Source: Syntrophomonas sp. (GTDB lineage: Bacteria; Bacillota; Syntrophomonadia; Syntrophomonadales; Syntrophomonadaceae). Taken from it: DNA of 47,974 bases. The notes beneath the pieces were generated by a model. It did not search any database, was not told the DNA's origin, and saw only the letters and a list, made by a program, of their open reading frames with translations. The stretch is taken from contig JAQVWS010000003.1 of the NCBI GenBank assembly GCA_028709585.1, positions 1-47,974 on the forward strand. Reading direction: 5' to 3'. A program made the translations under genes and the position numbers. This document shows, one piece after another, positions 17,975-25,638 of the stretch; positions within the stretch are counted from its first letter, which is position 1; the number at the start of each line of letters is the position of its first letter.

Positions 17975-18580
17975 CTATTGGGCGGAACTGTCATGCAATA
18001 AGCTGTCAAAGTTTTCATCAAGTATATTAATATCCACTGCTTTAATCTGGGTAAGCGTTTGAGAATCGATGGGGGACATATTAAATATACGAAGCTGTCC
18101 GTTTTCTTTTATCAGCAAAGCGGTCTCCATGCCGTTATCTTTTCCGTTTTCCTTAAACATATATACCACTATGGCGCTTAATTCTCCGATTTTAGTATAA
18201 TCTTCCAATATTTCTATGGAAACCCCTTTGGGGATGGTATTTTCTTTTTCTATGTCGGCAATTATTTTACTTATATCAGACTCAATCTGGGCTCTTTGTT
18301 CCAGGAGTTGTGCGGGTGACATACCGGCATAATCAGGTAAAAAGCGTACCGACCAAAATACGCTAAGATTTTTGGCTACAGTATCAAAATCGCGCTCAAA
18401 ATAAGCCTGATAAAAATTATTTACCGTTTTTTCCGGAGGGGATGTGTCTACATAGGCGGCATACCAATACATTGATGCCAGAAGGGCTATAATTACTACA
18501 AAAATAAATCGGGGTACCCCAGGTCTAAACGGTTTATCTTCAAGAAGCCGAGGATCAGTTTCGTGAGAAGCATTATCCAA
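17975..18580 (-). CDS. Membrane-anchored protein with NTF2-like extracytoplasmic domain
   Basis: 201 residues. One transmembrane segment at ~26-43 (IFVVIIALLASMYWYAAYV) follows a short cytoplasmic head. The outer part begins PEKTVNNFYQAYFERDFDTVAKNLSVFW, which is typical of DUF4878/NTF2-like lipid-exposed domains, and ends in an acidic tail. No enzyme residues are seen. TTG is the likely start, with GGAGG 10 bases upstream; no better codon exists. Divergent from the flavoprotein gene. Function unknown. Confidence 0.75.
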   Translation of the reverse strand: MDNASHETDPRLLEDKPFRPGVPRFIFVVIIALLASMYWYAAYVDTSPPEKTVNNFYQAYFERDFDTVAKNLSVFWSVRFLPDYAGMSPAQLLEQRAQIESDISKIIADIEKENTIPKGVSIEILEDYTKIGELSAIVVYMFKENGKDNGMETALLIKENGQLRIFNMSPIDSQTLTQIKAVDINILDENFDSLLHDSSAQ

Positions 18581-18728
18581 TTTTGCAATTCCTCCATTTC
18601 AATACGATATAATAAATATTGTACTCTTTTTAGCCTGGATAAACAATTAAAAGGGCAGGATAATAGTGAAATTCATAGTAAGCGACAATTAATTACTAAA
18701 AAACGGAATTATACCAGGGGGATGACAA

Positions 18729-19976
18729 ATGCAGCCAATTATCGTAATAGGCGCCGGACCAGCAGGAATGATGGCGGCAATAACCGCAGTCAATTTAGGG
18801 AGCAAGGTAACTATTTTAGAAAAAAAAGACCGAGTTGGCCGTAAACTTAGTATTACCGGCAAAGGACGCTGTAACCTTACTTCCTCCGTAGATAAAGAAA
18901 ATTTAACTAAGGGATTTCCAGGCAATGGCCGTTTTCTGTTCAGTGCCTTCGATCAGTTTTCTAATCTGGATCTTATAGATTTTTTTGAACAGCGTGGATT
19001 AAAGACGAAAGTAGAGCGGGGCAACCGTGTTTTTCCTGTATGTGATAATGCGGAGGAAGTGGTAACGGTTCTTTATGAGAGCCTGAAGAGATCAGGGGTG
19101 AGCATCCTCACTGAAACCCCGGTGCGAGCTATTGTTATTGACTCCGGCAAGATTGTGGGGGTGGAATGTAAGCAGGGCAGACTTGCCGCTCAAGCGGTTA
19201 TTATTGCAACCGGAGGCATGTCTTATCCCGGTACTGGCTCCACCGGCGATGGTTATAAATGGGCATCTTATGCTGGACATACTATTATAGAGCCACGGCC
19301 TGGCCTGGTGCCGTTACTGGTTCAAGAGGAATGGGTACGGGAATTACAGGGCTTAAGTTTAAAAAACACCAAGGCTACTTCATATGATGCTCAAGGGAAG
19401 AAAATCAATCAGGATTGTGGGGAACTCCTCTTTACCCATTTTGGATTATCGGGGCCTATTATTCTTTCTATGAGCCATGATATAGGAGGCTATTTGAGCC
19501 GACATGATAAACCGGTTACAATTGAATTAGACCTTAAGCCGGCTTTGAGTCAAGAGAAACTGGATGAGCGTTTACAGCGAGATTTGGAGAAGTATGCCCG
19601 TAAAGTTTTCAAAAATAGTTTGGATGATCTGTTACCCCAGAAGTTAATACCTGTGATTATAGGGTTGAGCGGGATTGATCCCGGCAAGGTCTGCCATCAG
19701 ATTAACCGCAGCGAAAGGCTGGGACTGGTGCAGCTCTTAAAACACTTTAAAATGACTATTAATGGCACCAGGCCAATTACCGAGGCGATCATCACTGCCG
19801 GAGGGGTTAATGTTAAGGAGATTGATCCCAGGACTATGCAATCCAAATTGGTGGAAGGCCTGTTTTGGGCGGGAGAGGTTATTGATATTGATGGGTACAC
19901 CGGAGGTTATAATCTACAGGCGGCCTTCTCAACCGGTTATTTGGCAGGTAAATGCGCTGCCCATTCAGCGCGTTGA
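18729..19976 (+). CDS. HI0933/BaiN-family FAD-dependent oxidoreductase
   Basis: A cytoplasmic flavoprotein of about 400 residues. The FAD Rossmann loop is IIVIGAGPAGMMAAITAVNLGSKVTILEKKDRVGRKLSITGKGRCNLT, and NAD(P)-like VIIATGGMSYPGTGSTGDGYKWA and the C-terminal GGVNVKEIDPRTMQSKLVEGLFWAGEVIDIDGYTGGYNLQAAFSTG are diagnostic of the HI0933 (YhiN/RdsA) family. Related proteins include BaiN, but the physiological substrate is usually unknown. GGGG precedes the ATG by 7-8 bases. It has a standalone position before the MoxR cluster, from which it is separated by about 140 bp. Confidence 0.92.
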   Translation: MQPIIVIGAGPAGMMAAITAVNLGSKVTILEKKDRVGRKLSITGKGRCNLTSSVDKENLTKGFPGNGRFLFSAFDQFSNLDLIDFFEQRGLKTKVERGNRVFPVCDNAEEVVTVLYESLKRSGVSILTETPVRAIVIDSGKIVGVECKQGRLAAQAVIIATGGMSYPGTGSTGDGYKWASYAGHTIIEPRPGLVPLLVQEEWVRELQGLSLKNTKATSYDAQGKKINQDCGELLFTHFGLSGPIILSMSHDIGGYLSRHDKPVTIELDLKPALSQEKLDERLQRDLEKYARKVFKNSLDDLLPQKLIPVIIGLSGIDPGKVCHQINRSERLGLVQLLKHFKMTINGTRPITEAIITAGGVNVKEIDPRTMQSKLVEGLFWAGEVIDIDGYTGGYNLQAAFSTGYLAGKCAAHSAR

Positions 19977-20117
19977 CTAAGATAACCGATATTTGATACT
20001 ATTCATTAGAGTGGCTATTAAAAATAAATCAATCATATACATGGGACTTTTGCGCTATCCGTTTTTTGATTATAGCCCTTTGATTATGGAAATTTTTTTC
20101 GGGAGGAATTATTACAA

Positions 20118-20984
20118 ATGGCACAGAATATGACTCAGTATCAGGGTTCATCTAATTATATCGTGAGTGATGAGTTAAGGAACAGCGTTAACATTGCCAT
20201 TGCTCTAGGAAAACCCCTCTTAATAAAGGGGGAACCAGGCACCGGCAAAACCATGCTGGCCTTAAGCATAGCGGAAGCTCTGCAAAAAAGAATATTGATC
20301 TGGAATATTAAATCTACCACCAAGGCACAGGAAGGACTGTATATTTATGATACGGTTCAGAGGCTTTATGACAGCCAGTTCAAGGATCATGACGTAGCTG
20401 ATATCAAGCAATATATTAGAACCGGGAAAATGGGTGAGGCATTCCAAAGCAGTGACCAGGTGGTTTTGTTAATCGATGAAATTGATAAAGCTGACCTGGA
20501 ATTTCCCAATGATCTTTTATGGGAACTGGATCAGATGAGCTATTATATTCCCGAAACCAAGGAGACTATAACCGCTATATCCAGACCCATCGTGATTGTG
20601 ACCAGTAATGCGGAAAAAGAACTGCCGGATGCTTTTTTGCGCAGATGTATTTTCCACTATATTGCGTTCCCCGATGCAGAAGAGATGAATAAGATTATTA
20701 AGGTGCATCACCCCGACCTGGATAAGCGTTTGCTTGAACAGGCCATGGAAACATTTTATATGCTCAGAAATATACCTAATATGCAGAAAAAGCCCAGCAC
20801 CAGTGAATTGATAGATTGGCTGCAGGCTTTGGTAGTAGGGGGAATCAGTCCCAATAAAATAAAGCAGGACTTGCCTTTTCTGGGAGTACTTTTAAAGAAA
20901 AACGAGGATCTGGATATCCTCTTAAACCAGGTCCATAATAAAACCCAGACCAAGGCTCAATCTCGCAGTTATTGGAATCGTTAG
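20118..20984 (+). CDS. MoxR-type AAA+ ATPase
   Basis: A chaperone-like ATPase that usually works with a VWA-domain partner to insert cofactors or remodel complexes. Walker A is GEPGTGKT (38-45), Walker B LLIDEIDKAD, sensor 1 IVTSNAEKELPDAFLRR with the arginine finger, followed by a helical C-terminal lid. 288 residues is normal. GGGAGG lies upstream of the ATG. The VWA gene starts 10 bases after its stop. The target of the pair is not evident here. Confidence 0.92.
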   Translation: MAQNMTQYQGSSNYIVSDELRNSVNIAIALGKPLLIKGEPGTGKTMLALSIAEALQKRILIWNIKSTTKAQEGLYIYDTVQRLYDSQFKDHDVADIKQYIRTGKMGEAFQSSDQVVLLIDEIDKADLEFPNDLLWELDQMSYYIPETKETITAISRPIVIVTSNAEKELPDAFLRRCIFHYIAFPDAEEMNKIIKVHHPDLDKRLLEQAMETFYMLRNIPNMQKKPSTSELIDWLQALVVGGISPNKIKQDLPFLGVLLKKNEDLDILLNQVHNKTQTKAQSRSYWNR

Positions 20985-20994
20985 GAGAATAGGA

Positions 20995-22224
20995 TTGTTT
21001 ACGGAATTTTTTTATTACTTGAGAAATTTTGGAGTGCCGGTTTCCATAAACGAGTGGCAGAGTCTCATGGAGGCATTGGAGATGGATATGGCAGGCTCCA
21101 GCTTAACCGGCTTTTACTTTCTGTGCCGAGCCTTGCTGGTTAAAACCGAAGCCCATTATGACAGGTTTGACCTGGCTTTTGCCAATTATTTGGGAGATCT
21201 AGAAAGCCCGGAGGGACTGCCCGACAAGATTTGGGAGTGGCTTAACAAAGAACTTCCGCCGCAGGAAGTTTCTGAAGCTATGAGAAACAACCACCAGCAG
21301 CTTGATATCGAAGAGATGAAAAAGATGCTGGAAGAGAGATTAGGGGAGCAGAATGAGGAACATCACGGCGGCAATCGCTGGGTTGGCACCGGAGGTACGT
21401 CTCCATTTGGACATTCGGGCTATCATCCGGGAGGCATCCGTATTGGCGGCAATACCAGGAATTTATCGGCAGTAAAGGTTGCTGGAATGAGACGTTTCCA
21501 AGAATTTCGCACTGATGAGACCTTGGGTGTCCGCCAGTTCCAATTGGCTTTGCGCAAGCTCAGACAGTTTACCACCCGCCTGGACGGTGCCAAGGAAGAA
21601 GTGGATGTGGATGCTACAATTGACAAGACCTGCCAGAATGCCGGACGTCTGGAATTGGTATGGGAAAGGCCCCGGGTCAACAGTATGAAAGTTCTGTTGC
21701 TTATGGATGCAGGTGGTTCCATGCTGTCTTACAGCCGCCTATGCAATCAGCTTTTTACAGCAGTAAACAAGTCCAACCATTTCAAAGACCTAAAAATATT
21801 TTACTTTCACAATTGTATTTATGACCGGCTTTACCATGACCCGAGCTGCAGCGGCAATGACTATACCGATACTGAATATATACTCCGTACATGTGATTCT
21901 GATTATCGGGTCATCATAGTTGGCGATGCCAGCATGGGGCCTGCTGAGTTAATGCGTGCCGGCGGAATTATTGACTGGTATCTGCATAACGAACAACCCG
22001 GCATCGATTGGCTCGAGCGTATACGTCATCATTTTGAATACTCAATATGGCTTAACCCCGTGCCCGCTAAATATTGGGAATGGGTAGAAGGTGCCTATAC
22101 CATCAAGACTATCGGACAGGTATTTCCGATGGAAGAATTAACGGTTGAAGGTCTGGAGAGAGGTATAGCTAAACTAAAAAGCCGCACTGCAGTGGGAGAG
22201 GGGAGTAAAGTTGCTAAGAGATAA
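20995..22224 (+). CDS. VWA-domain (CoxE-like) partner of the MoxR ATPase
   Basis: 409 residues. N-terminal helical region (FFYYLRNFGVPVSINEWQSLMEAL), then a glycine/histidine-rich linker at ~118-157 (EEHHGGNRWVGTGGTSPFGHSG), then a von Willebrand A domain. The MIDAS is VLLLMDAGGSM (D238) with Gly in place of the first Ser of DxSxS, which I recall as normal for this subgroup, and later IVGDASMGP. TTG is the start, with AGGAG 7 bases before. The next gene begins inside its last codons, so the cluster is translationally coupled. Probably forms a complex with the MoxR protein. Confidence 0.88.
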   Translation: MFTEFFYYLRNFGVPVSINEWQSLMEALEMDMAGSSLTGFYFLCRALLVKTEAHYDRFDLAFANYLGDLESPEGLPDKIWEWLNKELPPQEVSEAMRNNHQQLDIEEMKKMLEERLGEQNEEHHGGNRWVGTGGTSPFGHSGYHPGGIRIGGNTRNLSAVKVAGMRRFQEFRTDETLGVRQFQLALRKLRQFTTRLDGAKEEVDVDATIDKTCQNAGRLELVWERPRVNSMKVLLLMDAGGSMLSYSRLCNQLFTAVNKSNHFKDLKIFYFHNCIYDRLYHDPSCSGNDYTDTEYILRTCDSDYRVIIVGDASMGPAELMRAGGIIDWYLHNEQPGIDWLERIRHHFEYSIWLNPVPAKYWEWVEGAYTIKTIGQVFPMEELTVEGLERGIAKLKSRTAVGEGSKVAKR

Positions 22225-22858
22225 TAGGGTTGAGATTGTTGTGGATGGGGTTACTGGAGTAGGCAAATCCAGTCTGGTTAAGATTATCTGTGAAGAAATG
22301 CAATTAAAGCCTTTTAGTGAGATGTTTGAGGACGAAAACAGACTATTGCATAAATTTTTTTATGATCGTGAAAAATGGGCCTTTTCAATGCAGACTAATT
22401 TTCTAACCAATCGTTTTAAACAGTATCAGCAGGCTATGAAAGTGGGACGAGCGGTTATGGACCGTTCTATTTATTCTGACCGGATATTTGCCCTTATGTA
22501 TCTGAAACATGGTTATTTATGTCCGGAAGAATATGCGGTATATAACAATCTTTTGCATACCTTGCTGGAGCATGTCAAACCACCCAAACTTATGGTTTAC
22601 CTGCAGGTAAAGACTGATGAAGCTATACGTAGAATTCATCGGCGGGGACGCCCGGATGAGGTGGAAGTTGAACGGGAGTACTGGGATATGCTAAACCAGT
22701 TTTATGAGAAAAATTACAGTGATTTTAAACTGGGAAATCTTTTGGTTATCAAAGTTGATCACCTGGACTATGTTCATAAACCGGAAGATCGCAGATATAT
22801 AATGGGGGAAATAAGGCAGGCCTTGAACAATGTAACCAGAGCTGCTTCAGTCTTATAA
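22211..22858 (+). CDS. Deoxynucleoside kinase family protein
   Basis: Phosphorylates deoxyribonucleosides at the 5' hydroxyl for salvage. P-loop DGVTGVGKSSLVK (12-24), the DRSIYSDRIFA (the DRS motif), then the LID arginines in RRIHRRGRPDEVEVE. 215 residues matches the dGK/dAK group. TTG start with GGGAG five bases upstream, overlapping the VWA gene by 14 bases. Substrate preference (dG, dA or dC) cannot be read from the sequence. Its coupling to a MoxR-VWA pair is unusual. Confidence 0.87.
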   Translation: MLRDNRVEIVVDGVTGVGKSSLVKIICEEMQLKPFSEMFEDENRLLHKFFYDREKWAFSMQTNFLTNRFKQYQQAMKVGRAVMDRSIYSDRIFALMYLKHGYLCPEEYAVYNNLLHTLLEHVKPPKLMVYLQVKTDEAIRRIHRRGRPDEVEVEREYWDMLNQFYEKNYSDFKLGNLLVIKVDHLDYVHKPEDRRYIMGEIRQALNNVTRAASVL

Positions 22859-22876
22859 AATATAGGTGGTGGTATT

Positions 22877-23308
22877 ATGGATATAGTATTAGTGATATTG
22901 GCAGGGCTGATATTCATAGTTTACTCCAGCTATTTTATGAAAATCATTACAGGTGACCCGAGCTTCTTTGAGGTTGAGATGCTCAAGGCTCTGGCCGGGT
23001 GGATTATCTCCAAAGGGACTATAAGCAAAATCTACATATGGGTCATGGTGTTATCATCGATATTGGCAGAAGCACTTTACTTCTGGCTCACCCTGGTATT
23101 AATCAGCAATCCGATTATGAGATCGTTAACCATTCTTCTTATTGCTATAGAAATCTATCATTTCAGCAAACTTGCACTTAATCTCAATCGTTTCTTTAAT
23201 GGCAAGGATCTCTTAAGCCAGGTATTCGACTGGCGCTTGGAGAGAACCAGTGCAATATTCTTTTTCACACATTCCTTTTTGGTCATTGTGGGGCGGTATT
23301 TTTTTTAA
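22877..23308 (+). CDS. Small multi-pass membrane protein
   Basis: 143 residues with about four hydrophobic segments: ~2-22 (DIVLVILAGLIFIVYSSYFMKII), ~50-76 (KIYIWVMVLSSILAEALYFWLTLVLI), ~80-100 (IMRSLTILLIAIEIYHFS) and the end (FFFTHSFLVIVGRYFF). No family recognised. It lies 18 bp after the kinase with a GGTGG site and ATG, so it is probably the last member of the MoxR-VWA-kinase operon. It ends before a convergent terminator. Confidence 0.75.
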   Translation: MDIVLVILAGLIFIVYSSYFMKIITGDPSFFEVEMLKALAGWIISKGTISKIYIWVMVLSSILAEALYFWLTLVLISNPIMRSLTILLIAIEIYHFSKLALNLNRFFNGKDLLSQVFDWRLERTSAIFFFTHSFLVIVGRYFF

Positions 23309-23422
23309 TTCCTCACTTGTACAGCTATTGAGTCCGATGAACCTTATCTGGCTCTTATGATTTGCCTGCACCTACATCTTAATTAATTGCATGTAGGGAA
23401 AGAGTTTTACAATACAGCAAAA

Positions 23423-23460
23423 AAAAAGGCTTGGTATAATATGAATACCAAACCTTTTTG
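23423..23460. terminator. Bidirectional terminator between convergent genes
   Basis: AAAAAGG-C-TTGGTA (23423-23436) pairs with TACCAA-A-CCTTTTT (23446-23459), with A and T runs on either side. A separate CCTACAT/ATGTAGG hairpin lies at 23371-23397 without a T run. Confidence 0.8.
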
Positions 23461-23477
23461 TTAATCAAGCAATTAAA

Positions 23478-23786
23478 TTAGCGGCTACGTCTGGCCTGGA
23501 AACAATCCCGGCAATAAACCGGTCTGTCACCTGTGGGCTCAAACGGAACGGTTGTATCTTGACCACAAGAAGCACATACTGTCTTAAACATTTGACGTTC
23601 TTCCCTGTATCCAGAGCCACCGCCGTAACCATTACGTTGCTGTTTGCGAGCTTTTCTGCAACTTGGGCAACGACCTGGTTCGTTTTCAAAGCCTTTTTCT
23701 GCGTAAAATTCTTGTTCCGATACTGAGAACAAAAATTCATTGCCGCAATCTTTACAAACGATATCTTTATCTTCCAACGTGTTCAT
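23478..23786 (-). CDS. Zinc-ribbon protein with CxxCx(n)VPF motif
   Basis: 102 residues carrying four CxxC pairs: VCKDCG (10-), RCPSCRKARK, TVCASCGQDTTVPFEPTGDRPVYCRDC. The first two form the 'probable zinc-ribbon' domain and the last two the CxxC-x(12-16)-CxxC knuckle often found with it in Firmicutes and Bacteroidetes. A Gly/Tyr/Arg linker (NGYGGGSGYREE) joins them, suggesting nucleic-acid contact; function unknown. The ATG lies right next to the AAGGGAG, so TTG at codon 4 (9 bases from it) is a credible alternative start. Confidence 0.85.
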   Translation of the reverse strand: MNTLEDKDIVCKDCGNEFLFSVSEQEFYAEKGFENEPGRCPSCRKARKQQRNGYGGGSGYREERQMFKTVCASCGQDTTVPFEPTGDRPVYCRDCFQARRSR

Positions 23787-23953
23787 CTCCCTTCTGGAAT
23801 TACTCTTGGACTAGTTACCCCAAAAAAGGAGATAATGCAAAGAACAAGGCAACATTGATTATAAATCAATTATTATTCGTTGTCAAATATTCTGCATATT
23901 TATTTCTAGCGGCGATACCAGCTTGGCTAACGGCCTTTGTTTAATTGAGTTAA

Positions 23954-25123
23954 TTAATAGCGCAACAAGGCTGCCAATGATTGATCATCAGGTACCCGGT
24001 CTGGGGCAACAACATATACTGTTCCGCCGTTTAAGATGGTTTGAACAGCAGTAAAGTCATATAGATCTTCATCCTCCAATTCCGCCGCTGCCGAGCTTAT
24101 TTGAACTTTATTCTGATGAGGGTCAAACTTGCCCCATTGCTCAGCGCCATCAGCCATAAACAATAGTTCTATCTGTCCGTTAAATGCTGCAGGGACAGCT
24201 TCGCATATATCGGAGGTAGTGCGTCCCGTGCCTTTAAAAGGACCGTAATAGGTAATGGCCTCCTGTTCAGCTTTGTGGAAATAATGCTCGACCAGCGGAA
24301 AAGCAAGCGTCTTAATCTCTTCAGGACTTAATATCTCCGGATTACCTGGCAGCGCTTCATCAGTCAAATATGCATAAGTATTTGCTTCCCGGTAAATAGA
24401 AGAGATAAAATCAACTCCAGCCAGCACCAGAGGCGAATCTTCGTTGCGCAGCAATTCACGCAAGCCCCGGTCAATCATTTGGCAATACCTTAAGATATTA
24501 GGCTTGCTATCGTCGTTCCCTACTCCGTGGCCATGAAACATAGCGATTTCCGAATTGTTATTGGTTCCCGGCAGGTTTTGGCTATGGGTTTGAACTTGTC
24601 TTTCAGGGTCATCATAGTCATCGTATTTAAGAGCTTCGGATATACTGTGGGGAATATTATCAAGTGTTATTTCTTTTACACTAGCCCGGGTACACTGCAA
24701 CACCCGAACATCATTTTGACTGAGAGCCAGAACGTAAAACAATCCATCTTCACTTAGCAAAGGCAGAAGGGGTTTGAGGTGAAATCGCCTCCCAATCTGT
24801 ACAAATTCATCAACTTTCACAGGCAGGTAATAGTAATGAAACATATCAGCAGATAGAAATATTGCCAAACCATCCCGCTGTTGTTGCCAAAACTGATTAT
24901 CCAGTACCAGTTTTCTAATCGGATCTAATAGTTTTTTAGCATTGGGTGAGCGCATTCCGCTCTTTATCAGGCGGGCCTCAGCTTCGGCGGCCAGATTTTT
25001 CAGCCGTATTCTTCCCTGCCTCGTTTCGCTTCCAGCTCTGAAGGCAGGCATATAAATAGATATGCAAATATCGTCTCGTTTCTTAATTAGAGTCGTTAAA
25101 TCTTCCCGAGTTAATAAATTCAT
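23954..25123 (-). CDS. baeRF-like (bacterial release-factor-fold) protein
   Basis: 389 residues, cytoplasmic. MNLLTREDLTTLIKKRDDICISIYMPAFRAGSETRQGRIRLKNLAAEAE and LKPLLPLLSEDGLFYVLALSQNDVRVLQCTRASVKEI match the bacterial archaeo-eukaryotic release factor families (baeRF3/7 group); the C-terminal half (RTTSDICEAVPAAFNGQIELLFMADGAEQWGKFDP) is the usual eL30-like part. Some members are thought to act at stalled ribosomes. No GGQ motif is visible. TAGGAGG lies before the ATG. The transposase relic lies upstream of its start. Confidence 0.7.
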   Translation of the reverse strand: MNLLTREDLTTLIKKRDDICISIYMPAFRAGSETRQGRIRLKNLAAEAEARLIKSGMRSPNAKKLLDPIRKLVLDNQFWQQQRDGLAIFLSADMFHYYYLPVKVDEFVQIGRRFHLKPLLPLLSEDGLFYVLALSQNDVRVLQCTRASVKEITLDNIPHSISEALKYDDYDDPERQVQTHSQNLPGTNNNSEIAMFHGHGVGNDDSKPNILRYCQMIDRGLRELLRNEDSPLVLAGVDFISSIYREANTYAYLTDEALPGNPEILSPEEIKTLAFPLVEHYFHKAEQEAITYYGPFKGTGRTTSDICEAVPAAFNGQIELLFMADGAEQWGKFDPHQNKVQISSAAAELEDEDLYDFTAVQTILNGGTVYVVAPDRVPDDQSLAALLRY

Positions 25124-25202
25124 ATTTTTAACCTCCTATCTTAATTTAGCTTTCCCCGCAAACAGATTTTATTTACGCTTATAAAAAATATTGCAGCTAG
25201 GC

Positions 25203-25226
25203 AAGGGGACGGTTCTTTTGCCTGCA
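25203..25226 (+). repeat. Left terminal inverted repeat
   Basis: Exact reverse complement of 25420-25443. Confidence 0.85.
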
Positions 25227-25258
25227 GGGTTATTTTTTAGTATCATCAATATATAAAG

Positions 25259-25448
25259 ATGAAGATTATTAAAGACCAGACAGGCACGTAATATACCGGA
25301 ATCTATTACGTTTAATGCGCGGCAATGAAAGGAAAAATATCTTTGAACAAACCTATCTCAGCGAGCCATTGTGAATCTACTGGGAATAAACAAAAGCACA
25401 GTTGAACGGCAGAAACAAATGCAGGCAAAAGAACCGTCCCCTTATTAA
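25259..25448 (+). pseudogene. Degenerate REP-associated tyrosine transposase (N- and C-terminal remnants)
   Basis: N-terminal remnant in two frames: TGIYYV (25295-25312), then MRGNERKNIFEQ (25315-25350), which together match the RAYT start 'GIYHVMLRGNERKxIF'. The catalytic middle (HUH and Tyr motifs) is deleted. A third frame from 25353 reads LSQRAIVNLLGINKST and ends in KEPSPY at a TAA (25446-25448), matching the helix-turn-helix C-terminus of these transposases; the last residues are encoded by the right inverted repeat. At least two frameshifts and a large internal deletion make it non-functional. Confidence 0.75.
25420..25443 (+). repeat. Right terminal inverted repeat
   Basis: Exact reverse complement of 25203-25226; it also encodes the last residues of the transposase relic. 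Confidence 0.85.
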
Positions 25449-25518
25449 GGTGAAAGTCTGGGATATTGTACGGCGTAGTATTATTTGTAAATCGAATTAT
25501 ATCAAATCGGCAATTATA

Positions 25519-25549
25519 TTGACTGCACAAAGGCCACTAATGTTATAAT
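25519..25549 (+). promoter_or_regulatory. Probable promoter of the SLH gene
   Basis: TTGACT (25519-25524), a 19-base spacer and TATAAT (25544-25549), about 90 bases before the SLH start. Confidence 0.5.
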
Positions 25550-25638
25550 TAACCAAGAAAACGATGCTGTAATATAAAAATGTAGTAAAATGCATATTAT
25601 TGTTTTTATAATTAATTTCTTAAGGAGGTATTTAGAAC

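Larger units (their letters stand above)
25203..25443 (+). mobile_element. 241-bp MITE-like relic of a REP-associated tyrosine transposase element
   Basis: Perfect 24-bp terminal inverted repeats at 25203-25226 and 25420-25443, starting AAGGGGACGGTTCTTTTGCC. This sequence type is widespread at the ends of RAYT (IS200/IS605-like Y1 transposase) units in Firmicutes. The interior encodes broken pieces of such a transposase. Only one copy lies in this window. It fills most of the 515-bp gap between the baeRF gene and the SLH gene. Confidence 0.8.

Noticed and set aside
18563-18844. 93-residue plus-strand ORF before the flavoprotein
   Set aside because: Basic, low-complexity product overlapping the true FAD-binding N-terminus in another frame; no ribosome site.
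23465-23740. 91-residue minus-strand ORF overlapping the zinc-ribbon gene
   Set aside because: It is a shifted frame of the zinc-ribbon gene, whose CxxC pairs and ribosome site are clear.
23787-23953. Small gene between the zinc-ribbon and baeRF genes (minus-strand frame ...AGIAARNKYAEYLTTNNN)
   Set aside because: It reads like coding sequence for about 20 residues but has no start codon or ribosome site.
25312-25530. 72-residue minus-strand ORF in the SLH upstream region
   Set aside because: It runs antisense through the transposase relic and right inverted repeat and has no ribosome site.
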